Part shown: positions 8,104 to 16,735 of the stretch, piece after piece
Numbering within the stretch: the stretch's first letter is position 1
Layout of the letters: each line of letters opens with the position of its first letter
Source: an uncultured Draconibacterium sp.
Lineage (GTDB): Bacteria > Bacteroidota > Bacteroidia > Bacteroidales > Prolixibacteraceae
Assembly (NCBI GenBank): GCA_947492175.1
Contig: CANLMQ010000002.1
Coordinates: 248,001 to 312,000 of the forward strand
Length of the DNA: 64,000 nucleotides
Reading direction: 5' to 3'
Translations under genes and position numbers: made by a program
The notes under the pieces: model-generated
The model's input: only the letters and a program-made list of their open reading frames with translations
Told to the model about the DNA's origin: nothing
Databases searched by the model: none

Positions 8104-9222
8104 TCATTCAGGTATCCCAGGATCGAAAATTGTTCCCAGTAAAACTTTTTGACTTGCACCTGTTACTGAAGGTAAATTGCCGGGCAAATTATTTATCCTT
8201 CGCATGGCCAACCAGGCAAATGCAACAGCTTCAACCTGGTCGGGAGAAACTCCCAGTTCTCCGGTAGTTGATACTTTTACGTTTGTCAAATAAGTTCCAA
8301 GCCGGATTAATAATTGTTTGTTAAAAGCTCCTCCTCCGCAAGCATACACAGCATTTGTTTCGGGAGCATACATTTTCACAGCTTCTGCAACACTAATTGC
8401 GGTTAACTCCAACAAAGTAGCCTGAACGTCTTCATTTTTGTACTCCGGAATTTTTTCGAGGTGTTTGTTTAGCCAATTCAAATTAAATAACTCGCGTCCG
8501 GTGCTCTTTGGAGCTGGCAGCTTAAAGTAGCTTTCCTCCAACATAGCATTCAACAGCTCTGGAATTACCCTGCCGGATGTTGCCCATAAACCGTCCTTGT
8601 CAAATTTTTCACCTTTAATATTCTGTATCCACGAATCCATTAAACAATTTGCAGGGCCGGTATCAAAGCCAGTAACTTCATTATCATCTTTATTTGAAAG
8701 TACTGTAATATTTGCAATTCCTCCTAAATTTAGTATTACCCGGTTTTCTTGTACATCGTTAAAAAATGCCTGGTGAAAGCCTGGGGCCAATGGAGCACCT
8801 TCGCCACCAAAAGCCATGTCCATACGCCGGAAATCCATAATCGTTTTAATCCCTGTTTTTGCGGCAAGCAGATTACCGTTACCCAATTGAATGGTAAAAG
8901 GAAATTGCGAATCCGGGGCATGGAAAAAGGTTTGCCCATGACAACCAATTGCTTCTATCTGCTCCAACTCAACCCCGGTGTTTTTTAAAAGATTTCCTAC
9001 TGCTTCAGCGTAGTTTACTGCCAATTGGTAATCAATTTCGCCAAGTTTTTGTAAAGAACTCTGATAGGTATTTAATAACTGATACATTTCAGTTTTTAAA
9101 TCATTTGGAAAAGGCTGTGCGTAACTTTTAATTATTTCAATGCTGTTGTTTTTAAAAGCAACTAGTACTGAATCTATTCCATCCATACTGGTTCCGGACA
9201 TTATTCCGATGTAATATTTCAC
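8104..9222 (-). CDS. anmK: Anhydro-N-acetylmuramic acid kinase
   Basis: A 372-residue enzyme converting 1,6-anhydro-MurNAc from recycled peptidoglycan to MurNAc-6-phosphate using ATP, in the cytoplasm. The N-terminal signature GIMSGTSMDGIDSV is diagnostic, and GFDTGPANCLMD and ACGGGAFN are conserved ASKHA-fold elements. The start is GTG (9220-9222); an in-frame TAA lies a few codons upstream, and no ATG is available at that end. The 96 bases ending at this GTG are ~86% identical to the leader of the gene at 36345-36776, and three tandem hairpin elements lie further upstream. Confidence 0.95.
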   Translation of the reverse strand: MKYYIGIMSGTSMDGIDSVLVAFKNNSIEIIKSYAQPFPNDLKTEMYQLLNTYQSSLQKLGEIDYQLAVNYAEAVGNLLKNTGVELEQIEAIGCHGQTFFHAPDSQFPFTIQLGNGNLLAAKTGIKTIMDFRRMDMAFGGEGAPLAPGFHQAFFNDVQENRVILNLGGIANITVLSNKDDNEVTGFDTGPANCLMDSWIQNIKGEKFDKDGLWATSGRVIPELLNAMLEESYFKLPAPKSTGRELFNLNWLNKHLEKIPEYKNEDVQATLLELTAISVAEAVKMYAPETNAVYACGGGAFNKQLLIRLGTYLTNVKVSTTGELGVSPDQVEAVAFAWLAMRRINNLPGNLPSVTGASQKVLLGTIFDPGIPE

Positions 9223-9315
9223 TTGAATATATTTTGGTTAATATTTTGTATTACAACCACATATAGTTCCAATGCAAGTTTTGTGCTTCAATACCCGTGG
9301 AACTCGCATGGACAA
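9223..9315 (-). promoter_or_regulatory. Conserved leader upstream of anmK (copy A)
   Basis: Together with the GTG start this is a 96-base segment aligning without gaps to 36774-36869 (13 differences). Both end exactly at a GTG start codon. It contains the GAGTTCCAC arm of the hairpin family and, nearest the gene, a fully shared block reading TTAACCAAAATATATTCAAG on the minus strand. It is probably a 5' UTR or promoter element; the function is unknown. Confidence 0.5.
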
Positions 9316-9359
9316 ATAATCCCTGTCTTTTTGTATTCGCCAGACCATGCTCCTTTCAT
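9297..9359 (-). repeat. Dispersed hairpin element, anmK unit 1
   Basis: Read on the minus strand, the arms are ATGAAAGGAGCATGG and CCATGCGAGTTCCAC, with the pairing stem GCATGG/CCATGC. The first arm deviates from the consensus (AAAG for AAAC). The 3' arm ends in CAC rather than CAT, and the gene it precedes starts with GTG rather than ATG. Confidence 0.6.
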
Positions 9360-9401
9360 ACTATTAAGATTATTTGTTTTCAACGGTCCGTCAGCTGACG
9401 G

Positions 9402-9463
9402 ATGGAACTCGCACTGATTTTAATTATATTTTTAGGTGTAATTATTTTATATGCTCGTTTCAT
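9402..9463 (-). repeat. Dispersed hairpin element, anmK unit 2
   Basis: On the minus strand the arms are ATGAAACGAGCA and TGCGAGTTCCAT, with a short GCA/TGC stem and an AT-rich interior. The perfect 16-base palindrome TCCGTCAGCTGACGGA (9387-9402) abuts the end of the 3' arm and forms a second hairpin. Confidence 0.6.
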
Positions 9464-9496
9464 CTAATTAAAATTTTAAGTTTTCAACTGTATTAG

Positions 9497-9558
9497 ATGG
9501 AACTCCCATGATTTTAATTATGCTTGTTTCTGGCAAATAATTGTCATGGTCGTTTCAT
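9497..9558 (-). repeat. Dispersed hairpin element, anmK unit 3
   Basis: On the minus strand the arms are ATGAAACGACCATGA and TCATGGGAGTTCCAT; the stem CCATGA/TCATGG is perfect and differs from units 1 and 2. The bases after the 3' arm (CATCTAAT) pair perfectly with ATTAGATG, whose ATG begins the 5' arm of unit 2. Units 1 to 3 recur every ~95-104 bases and share GTTGAAAAC in their spacers. Confidence 0.6.
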
Positions 9559-9871
9559 ATTTCCCATTTATGTTTATAAACATTACTCAAAAAACCACAT
9601 ATAATATGTCATACAAATATAAAATAATTATCTTTAAACCCATTGTTAAAATAGAATACAAAAGCCGGTAATATTATAATGATCTCAAAAGCAGAGCAAA
9701 ACCTATACAATAAACATATAAAAGCAATACAATAACACTATACCTACACTAACTCTATTTTAAGTATAAAATATTTTTTTCAAAAAAAAGGGAACAGAAG
9801 AACCATATTATGTATTACAAATATTTAGATTAACCAAATCTTACGAGTCTTAACCTTAAAAAGAGATTCTT
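9559..9871. other. AT-rich non-coding region upstream of SusC
   Basis: About 310 AT-rich bases between the hairpin array and the susC-like gene. No supported coding region, tRNA or strong terminator was seen. It presumably holds the divergent promoters for the SusC/SusD operon and the anmK leader; no convincing Bacteroidota promoter match could be assigned by eye. Confidence 0.4.
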
Positions 9872-12817
9872 ATGAAAAAAATCTTCACTTTTATTTTCTT
9901 AATGGCATTTCTTACAAATGCTTTTGCTCAGGAAAAAACAGTTTCCGGAGTTGTAACATCCAGTATTGATGGCACTTCCCTACCAGGAGTCAACATCACA
10001 ATTAAAGGAACCACAAGAGGAACCATAAGTAACATTGATGGTGAGTATACTATCAAGGTTACAGATGACGACATTCTGGTTTATTCCTTTATTGGTATGA
10101 AAACAGAGGAACGTACAGCAGGTACCGGATCTGTAATAAATATTGCGTTGATGACAGATGCTTTGGGATTGGATGAAGTGGTTGTAACAGGAACCGGAAC
10201 ATTAACCAAAAAGAAACAATTGGGTAATGCTATTTCCACAATTCCGGCTATCGACATTCAGGAATCAGGAGCCATTAGTATCGGTAGTGCTTTATCGGGT
10301 AAATTAGCCGGTGCACAAGTTATGCAAAACTCAGGAAATCCGTCAGGTGGTATTTCTGTACGACTTCGCGGGGCAAGTACTGTGTTGGGAAGTTCCGATC
10401 CGTTATATATTATAGACGGAGTTATTGTGAACAATGAATCAAGAGAGTTGATTAACCTCGGTGGTTATACCCAAAACCGTTTGGTTGACATTGAACCTCA
10501 GGATATAGAAAGAATTGAGGTAATAAAAGGTGCTGCTGCTGCTGCAATTTACGGATCGAGGGCAAGTAACGGTGTTGTTCAGATCTGGACCAAAAGAGGT
10601 AGCTCTGAAAAGCTCCAGGTAAATTATAACACACAGGTAAGCGTAAGCCAGGTGCGCAAAACTTTACCTTACAACGATGCAAACCTTGTTTGGGATGGCA
10701 ATGAAGCCGTTTCTACAAATCCTGACGGAACACCAGTAAAACGCTATGATTATCAGGACCTGATTTTCAGAACAGCTGTAGGTACAAAAAATTATGTATC
10801 TGTTTCGAGAGCTAAAGGAGATACAAAATATTTCTTTTCAGCCTCGCACTTTAATAACGAAGGTGTAGTAGATAATACAAACTTTCAACGGTCCACAGCC
10901 CGTTTACGGATAGATGATAAATTATTTCCCTGGATGGATATGAGTGTTGGAACAACTGTTTCGTATAACACTAGTAAAAACCAGTTTAATAACGAGGATT
11001 TCAACTACGGACTGTTAACCAGTCTGCTTTTTGCAGATAATACAGCTGATATGAGGCCCACCAACGGTGTTTATCCAAGTTACGGGTGGATTACCAACAT
11101 TAAAGAAGCAATTGACCTGGTTGATGCCCAGCAAATAAACAAACGTGTAATTACCGATTTTAAATTGGCAATTCGTCCATTTACCGGATTTTCTTTGGAT
11201 TATACTTTTGGATATGATTACAGCAATTCGGCAGGTAAATTATATGTGCCAGTTGGCTTTAATACAACTCCACAGGGTGTTTCTAAAAAAGAAATGCTTG
11301 ATGAGATTAAGTTGAACAACGATTTAAACGCCCGATATACTTTTGATATCTCCGATGATTTGGTTTCTACGACCTCTGCAGGATATAGCTTGCAGTACGA
11401 GAAATTCCAGGTTCTTTCCTTATCTGCAGAAAATATGATCCCGGCCGTTGAATCATCTAATGCAGGTACTGTTACCGGACGAAATGATTATACTGCTGAA
11501 AAATCAATCCGCGGATATTATCTTCAGCAAACCTTTGGTTTTAAAGACAAACTGTTTTTAACAGGTGCCCTCCGGGTTGACGAATCATCGGTATTTGGAG
11601 ATGATGAACGCCAACAGCTTTATCCCAAATTAAGTGGTTCGTATGTAATTTCAGACAACGATTTCTGGAAAGAAAGTAAAATAAGTAATGTGATGAATAC
11701 CTTCAAGCTTCGTTCGTCATGGGGCCAAGCCGGAAATATGACAGCAATTGATGCTTACGATCGTTATACAAATTACAACACTTCTTCAATCAACGGATCA
11801 ACCGGTTTGATTAAGCCGGGAACCTTAGGTAACAACACTGTAAAACCTGAAAGACAAACCGAATTTGAAGTAGGTACTGATATGGAATTTCTGAAAGGTC
11901 GTTTAGGTTTGGAAATGACATATTATAAACAAGATATTGAAGACTTATTACTTGAACGGACACTTTCTCCCTCTACTGGTGCAAATTTCCGTGTAGAGAA
12001 TGTTGGAACAATGACCAACCGTGGATTTGAGTTGATGTTAAAAGCCGGAATAATCCGTAAAAAAGATTTAAGCTGGGATTTAACTGCAACTTTTAGTACA
12101 AACAAAAATGAAGTAAACGGTATTGAAGGTGATATTATTACCTATGCCTGGGGAGAATCGGCCGCTAAAAACGGGTATCCTTTAGGCGTATTTTATGGTT
12201 ATTATTATGCCCGGAATTCAAATGGCAGCTTATTGTTAACAGAAGATGGATTGCCACAACGCGAAAAAGGACACTACGAAAATTTCGAACCTGTTGCTGA
12301 TAGAAATGAAAGCGGGCAGCCAACCGGACAAAACCTAAAAACAGTTATTGGCGATCCGAACCCTGATTTTATTGCCTCTTTAATTAATGAATTTCACTAC
12401 AAGAATTGGTCTTTCCGTCTTCAGTTTGATGCAGTGCAGGGCTATGATGTAATAAGTTGGGACAAACGTATTTTGAACCGTTTCCCCGGAGGAGACGGGG
12501 CTGCTAAAGAATTGTTAGGAGAACGTCCAAAAGGTTGGGGAGTTGCAGAATACAGTATTTATGACTCGTTTGTCGAAGACGGATCATTCATAAAATTAAG
12601 AGAACTCTCTCTGGGATATCTTATTAAGCCCAATCTTGATTGGTGCGAATCAATCAGGTTAAGCCTTACCGGCCGAAATTTATTTTCTATCGATAATTAT
12701 TATGGAATGGATCCTGAAGTTAACAGGGAAGGTCAGTCAAATGTAGTTAGAGGTAACGACATGGCCAGCACCCCAATTCCGAGAATGATTAATTTTGGTG
12801 TAAACGTTAACTTTTAA
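9872..12817 (+). CDS. SusC/RagA-family TonB-dependent outer-membrane transporter
   Basis: A 981-residue outer-membrane transporter for oligomers (glycans or peptides), energised by TonB. It has a signal peptide (MKKIFTFIFLMAFLTNAFA), a carboxypeptidase-D-like domain (VSGVVTSSIDGTSLPGVNI), a plug with the SusC-type segment ALGLDEVVVTGTGT and the LYIIDGVIV block, then a large beta-barrel ending in VNVNF. It pairs with the SusD-like gene 13 bases downstream. No glycosidase, peptidase or regulator is adjacent, so the substrate cannot be named. Confidence 0.93.
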   Translation: MKKIFTFIFLMAFLTNAFAQEKTVSGVVTSSIDGTSLPGVNITIKGTTRGTISNIDGEYTIKVTDDDILVYSFIGMKTEERTAGTGSVINIALMTDALGLDEVVVTGTGTLTKKKQLGNAISTIPAIDIQESGAISIGSALSGKLAGAQVMQNSGNPSGGISVRLRGASTVLGSSDPLYIIDGVIVNNESRELINLGGYTQNRLVDIEPQDIERIEVIKGAAAAAIYGSRASNGVVQIWTKRGSSEKLQVNYNTQVSVSQVRKTLPYNDANLVWDGNEAVSTNPDGTPVKRYDYQDLIFRTAVGTKNYVSVSRAKGDTKYFFSASHFNNEGVVDNTNFQRSTARLRIDDKLFPWMDMSVGTTVSYNTSKNQFNNEDFNYGLLTSLLFADNTADMRPTNGVYPSYGWITNIKEAIDLVDAQQINKRVITDFKLAIRPFTGFSLDYTFGYDYSNSAGKLYVPVGFNTTPQGVSKKEMLDEIKLNNDLNARYTFDISDDLVSTTSAGYSLQYEKFQVLSLSAENMIPAVESSNAGTVTGRNDYTAEKSIRGYYLQQTFGFKDKLFLTGALRVDESSVFGDDERQQLYPKLSGSYVISDNDFWKESKISNVMNTFKLRSSWGQAGNMTAIDAYDRYTNYNTSSINGSTGLIKPGTLGNNTVKPERQTEFEVGTDMEFLKGRLGLEMTYYKQDIEDLLLERTLSPSTGANFRVENVGTMTNRGFELMLKAGIIRKKDLSWDLTATFSTNKNEVNGIEGDIITYAWGESAAKNGYPLGVFYGYYYARNSNGSLLLTEDGLPQREKGHYENFEPVADRNESGQPTGQNLKTVIGDPNPDFIASLINEFHYKNWSFRLQFDAVQGYDVISWDKRILNRFPGGDGAAKELLGERPKGWGVAEYSIYDSFVEDGSFIKLRELSLGYLIKPNLDWCESIRLSLTGRNLFSIDNYYGMDPEVNREGQSNVVRGNDMASTPIPRMINFGVNVNF

Positions 12818-12830
12818 ATCCTGAGAAATC

Positions 12831-14162
12831 ATGAAAAATATACTAAAAAATATACTACTGGCTTTATTGGTAATTGCAGCTACAGCTTGCGACAAAGAAT
12901 TCTCGAATCCCAATGAACCAAATGAAGAAAATGCCTACAACAGTATTGACGGATTTTTTGCCGTATGTATAGGATTAAAAACACACTATTCTGTTACATC
13001 GTTAAGATATGTTATATACGTACCGGGAATGACTACCCGTGAAATAGGTACCACCATTACTTATCAAACACCAATGGATTTAAGTTACGGAAGTACTTCT
13101 TTAACCAATATCAACACCGGAGTTGGCAGCTTGTGGGCTTCGTTGTTAAAAGATAAAGGACAGGCCGAAGACCTTATTGCCAAAATCGATAATATTACAA
13201 TGGAAGATGGTACCAGAAACGGGGTTTTAGCTTTTGCCAAATATTTTAAAGCGCTTTCTCTTATTAACCTTTATCAGAATTTTGAACAAGTTCCTTTAAT
13301 GAACTCCGATGATGGAAATGCAGAGTTTTCTGATTTTAATACAGGAATAGCTGAAATTGTAACTTTATTAACTGATGCAAAAACATTAGCAGCGGCAGGC
13401 ATCTCAAGCGATTTCTCTTCAAGTGTTTTGCAAAACTTTAACTTGAAAAGTTCTATTGATGCACTGTTGACAAGGGCTTATCTTTATAAAGGAGATTACA
13501 GTAACTGTATTAGTGTTGGTAAAGGGATTGATCTTAGCACTACTTCAGTGTTTTCTTACGATAACGAGAATTATAATCCCGTGTATGATTTTGCAATAAA
13601 CGGGTCACCCTATCTGTTCCCAAAAGATAATTTCGGGCTTAAAGATGGTTACATTCCTTCTCCTGAAGATGGCAGATATGGCTTTTACCTCACAGAGCCG
13701 GACACAGTGGAACTGCCCGAACTCGGTGGCGCTAAACTAAAGTATATCAGTGGTTTTTACTCTACATACAATTCTGACATTCCGGTTTATCTTCCGGGCG
13801 AAATTCTATTAAATATTGCAGAAGCCTATGCGCGTTCAAAGCAGTTGGATAAAGCTGTTTATTACCTGAACAGTGTAATGACCAAAACAGATGACGTATA
13901 TGGATTAAATGCCGGAATGACTGATCAAACAACATTTCTGGAATCGCTTTCTGAGGCTGAATTACTCGAAGAAGTTTATAAGAATCGCTGTATCGAATTA
14001 TTTTTTACCGGACAGCGTTTAGCCGACAGCCGGCGTTTTCACCCGAATGTGTCGATCAGTCCCAATACTGACATAACAAGTGAGCGAAATCGAAATTATT
14101 ATCCATATCCGCAGGAAGAAAGAGACAATAATTCAAATTGTCCTGTTGATCCTCAGATTTAG
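12831..14162 (+). CDS. SusD/RagB-family surface substrate-binding lipoprotein
   Basis: A 443-residue lipoprotein with lipobox Cys20 (IAATACDKEF), probably on the outer face of the outer membrane, capping the upstream SusC. The helical TPR-like fold of the family is suggested by the helix-rich sequence. The C-terminal SusD signature is recognisable: LPGEILLNIAEAYARSK, then LLEEVYKNRCIELFFTGQRL. It is shorter than typical sugar-binding SusD proteins (~500 or more residues). A strong terminator follows, making this a two-gene operon. Confidence 0.85.
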   Translation: MKNILKNILLALLVIAATACDKEFSNPNEPNEENAYNSIDGFFAVCIGLKTHYSVTSLRYVIYVPGMTTREIGTTITYQTPMDLSYGSTSLTNINTGVGSLWASLLKDKGQAEDLIAKIDNITMEDGTRNGVLAFAKYFKALSLINLYQNFEQVPLMNSDDGNAEFSDFNTGIAEIVTLLTDAKTLAAAGISSDFSSSVLQNFNLKSSIDALLTRAYLYKGDYSNCISVGKGIDLSTTSVFSYDNENYNPVYDFAINGSPYLFPKDNFGLKDGYIPSPEDGRYGFYLTEPDTVELPELGGAKLKYISGFYSTYNSDIPVYLPGEILLNIAEAYARSKQLDKAVYYLNSVMTKTDDVYGLNAGMTDQTTFLESLSEAELLEEVYKNRCIELFFTGQRLADSRRFHPNVSISPNTDITSERNRNYYPYPQEERDNNSNCPVDPQI

Positions 14163-14182
14163 AAAATAATACAAACAGATAC

Positions 14183-14216
14183 AAGAAGCCCGGAATATTG
14201 ATATTCCGGGCTTCTT
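14183..14216 (+). terminator. Intrinsic terminator after the SusC/SusD pair
   Basis: A perfect 16-base inverted repeat (AAGAAGCCCGGAATAT / ATATTCCGGGCTTCTT) with a minimal loop begins 21 bases after the stop codon. It separates the SusC/SusD pair from the cytochrome operon. Confidence 0.8.
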
Positions 14217-14516
14217 AGTTTATACACATATCGAACATTGTATAAAATATACCATTGCGGTAATTTAGAAAACTCCCACACAAAAGAATACACTTCTTCA
14301 TTCTGTAATTGTTAATTATCGGTAGATGTCAAAGGGCTGTATAATCAAGAGTAGACACAATCATAAGAAAAATGCTGAAAGTCAATTGCAGAATTTTGCC
14401 CACACTCTGAAAAATAAAATTGTTATACTGAATACTTTATGTGGCCCTACGAACGTATTGAGATAGTAAAATATCTTTATCTTTAAAGACAAACATTTAA
14501 CTATATCACAACGAAT
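14217..14516. promoter_or_regulatory. Non-coding region with candidate promoter of the cytochrome operon
   Basis: About 300 bases without a supported gene. A possible Bacteroidota promoter is TTG (14458-14460), a 17-base spacer and TATCTTTA (14478-14485, compare TAnnTTTG), 31 bases before the first ATG. The match is imperfect and was found by eye only. Confidence 0.3.
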
Positions 14517-15386
14517 ATGTCCGGATTGGCACATAAAATCTATCTTTTCTCACTGGTAACAATAACAGTATTTGTATTTATTTACCTGAGTATTTATGGT
14601 GCCGAATATTACTTCACCGATCACGATCAACGTTTTTTCCACGAACAAAACGAACTTCTGAAACCAAGCGGGCTAGTTGGTCATGGTGCTGGAATTATTG
14701 GGGCACTTTTAATGACGGTTGGTGTTTTTGGGTACATGGCGCGTAAAAGATTTCGTAGACTTTCGCGTTTGGGAATTCTTAAATACTGGCTCGAATTTCA
14801 TATTTTTCTTTGTTCGCTTGGCCCCGTTTTGGTGCTTTATCATACCGCATTTAAATTTGGAGGATTGGTAGCCTTAAGTTTCTGGAGCATGGTAGCAGTT
14901 GTTATCAGCGGTATAATCGGGCGCTTTATCTACCTCCAAATTCCACGTACTATTGAAGGCCGGGCCATGAGCATGAATGAATTAAACCTTAAAAAGGCTA
15001 AATTCAATTCCGACCTTAAAGCCCAGTTTTCGCTTGATAATGAGTTTATCGAACTTGTTAATACTTCTACTATTTCAGAAGACGATTTATACAAAGGGAC
15101 TTTTTTCGGGAAAATTCTCAAACGTTTAAAATTTGAGAAACAACAATTTAAATTAATAAATACCGAACTACAAATAAGAAAAATACCCAAAAGTAAACAG
15201 CGCCAAATTATACGATTTGTTCGTGCTGAAATTGTTTTGGGAAGACGAATTGCCTGGCTCACTACCATGCAAAACTATCTCAGGTACTGGCATGTTCTGC
15301 ATCTGCCTTTTGCACTCATCATGCTGATAATAATGATCATACACATAACAATAGCTGTTCTTTTCGGATCAACATGGATATTTTAA
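14517..15386 (+). CDS. Probable b-type cytochrome membrane subunit of an electron-transfer complex
   Basis: A 289-residue integral membrane protein with about five transmembrane helices (roughly residues 8-28, 53-73, 90-109, 113-134 and 258-282). Candidate haem-ligand histidines lie in or near the helices (VGHGAG, LEFHIFL, VLYHTAF, RYWHVLH, IMIIHI). A basic cytoplasmic segment (about 138-245) separates helices 4 and 5. No exact family is recognised; it resembles cytochrome b561/ferric-reductase-like proteins. The next gene overlaps it by 13 bases, and two giant c-type cytochromes follow. It probably passes electrons across the inner membrane (inference). Confidence 0.65.
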   Translation: MSGLAHKIYLFSLVTITVFVFIYLSIYGAEYYFTDHDQRFFHEQNELLKPSGLVGHGAGIIGALLMTVGVFGYMARKRFRRLSRLGILKYWLEFHIFLCSLGPVLVLYHTAFKFGGLVALSFWSMVAVVISGIIGRFIYLQIPRTIEGRAMSMNELNLKKAKFNSDLKAQFSLDNEFIELVNTSTISEDDLYKGTFFGKILKRLKFEKQQFKLINTELQIRKIPKSKQRQIIRFVRAEIVLGRRIAWLTTMQNYLRYWHVLHLPFALIMLIIMIIHITIAVLFGSTWIF

Positions 15387-16735
15387 TTATGGGAGCAGAA
15401 CTGGATAAACTAATTATTTATGGTAGCGTTGGCCTGTTGCTTTTGGTTGTATTCTGGATTTATATCCGGAAACAACGAAAAGAATCGAAGGAAGTTGACG
15501 AGAAGATAAAAGTAGCCAAAGAAGAAGGTTTGTTCGAACCTGTTTCACTTCATCCCGTGGTGGATGTAAACTCGTGTATAAAAAGTGGAGCCTGTATTCT
15601 GGCGTGCCCCGAGCACGATATTCTGGGAATTCGGAACGGAAAAGCCACAGTAATAAATGCAAGTCGTTGTGTGGGTCATGGCGCCTGTTTTCATGCCTGC
15701 CCGACACAAGCCATCTCGCTGTTTATGGGAACCGAAAAACGTGGTGTTGATCTGCCGCATGTCAATCAGAATTTCGAAACCAATGTTCCCGGAATATTTA
15801 TCGCCGGCGAAATGGGTGGAATGGGACTCATAAAAAATGCTGTTGAACAGGGGAAACAAGCCGTTGCAAACCTGGGAAAACGCATAAAACCAAACCATCA
15901 GTCAGAATACGATTTGGTTGTTATCGGTGCCGGCCCGGCAGGAATATCTGCCAGTTTGCAAGCCCGTAAAATGAGATTAAAAACGATAACCCTCGAACAA
16001 GATACGCTGGGAGGTACAGTTTATACTTTTCCCCGGCAGAAAATTGTTATGACCTCTCCCATGGATTTGCCGCTTCACGGAAAAGTCAAATTATACGAAA
16101 CCAACAAAAAGGAATTGCTCGATCTTTGGACAGAAGTGCTGGGGAAAAATGAAATCGAAATCCGGGAAAAGAAAAAAGTAGAAGAAGTAACTACTGAAAA
16201 TGGAGGTTTTATCGTTAGAACAAAAACAGGCGAAACATTTTATACACAAAAAGTTTTGCTTGCCATTGGCCGACGCGGAACTCCCCGAAAGTTGGGAATT
16301 CCTGGTGAAAGTTCTGAAAAAGTTGCCTATCGTTTATTGGAACCCGAACTAATTCATAACAAAAAAATACTGGTGGTTGGTGGTGGCGATTCTGCCATTG
16401 AATCGGCACTGCTTTTAATGAATGAAAATGAGGTGACACTCTCCTATCGCAAGGATACATTTTCGAGGTTAAAACCTAAAAACAACGAAAAATTCAAGGA
16501 GGCAATTGCTAAAAATAAGATTAGCTCAGTACTTAATTCGAACCTAATTTCGATTGAAAAAAATGACATCACACTGAAACTGAATACAGCCGGTGATTTA
16601 AAACTGGAAAACGACTTAGTATACATTTTTGCCGGAGGTGAGCTGCCTACTGCATTTCTGAAAAAAGCAGGTATCGCAATCAGCACCAAATTTGGCGAGG
16701 CCATTTTAACACATAAAAAAACCAACTTAATTTGA
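15374..16735 (+). CDS. Membrane-anchored Fe-S/FAD NAD(P)-binding oxidoreductase
   Basis: A 453-residue protein with one N-terminal transmembrane helix (about 13-31) followed by basic residues, placing the rest in the cytoplasm. Next is a ferredoxin-like domain with two motifs, CIKSGACILACP and CVGHGACFHACP. Each lacks the second Cys of CxxCxxCxxxCP, replaced by Ser and His. A thioredoxin-reductase-like FAD/NAD(P) module follows, with Rossmann motifs VVIGAGPAGIS and ILVVGGGDSAIE and a LLAIGRRGTP segment. No redox-active CXXC is seen in that module. It probably delivers electrons from NAD(P)H or a carrier to the adjacent b-type cytochrome. The start could instead be the ATG at 15389, just after the upstream stop codon. 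Confidence 0.8.
   Translation: MDILIMGAELDKLIIYGSVGLLLLVVFWIYIRKQRKESKEVDEKIKVAKEEGLFEPVSLHPVVDVNSCIKSGACILACPEHDILGIRNGKATVINASRCVGHGACFHACPTQAISLFMGTEKRGVDLPHVNQNFETNVPGIFIAGEMGGMGLIKNAVEQGKQAVANLGKRIKPNHQSEYDLVVIGAGPAGISASLQARKMRLKTITLEQDTLGGTVYTFPRQKIVMTSPMDLPLHGKVKLYETNKKELLDLWTEVLGKNEIEIREKKKVEEVTTENGGFIVRTKTGETFYTQKVLLAIGRRGTPRKLGIPGESSEKVAYRLLEPELIHNKKILVVGGGDSAIESALLLMNENEVTLSYRKDTFSRLKPKNNEKFKEAIAKNKISSVLNSNLISIEKNDITLKLNTAGDLKLENDLVYIFAGGELPTAFLKKAGIAISTKFGEAILTHKKTNLI

Noticed and set aside
9223..9417. Plus-strand open frame sharing a YPWNSHGQ-containing peptide with one at 36777-36905
   Set aside because: The similarity lies in the repeated leader. All ten differing codons between the two copies are non-synonymous, so the peptide is not under protein-level selection; it is a by-product of a conserved nucleotide element.
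9297..9558. Integron attC sites
   Set aside because: The elements are hairpins with conserved ends, but the ends (ATGAAAC and GTTCCAT) do not match the RYYYAAC/GTTRRRY core sites, and there is no integrase or gene-cassette structure.
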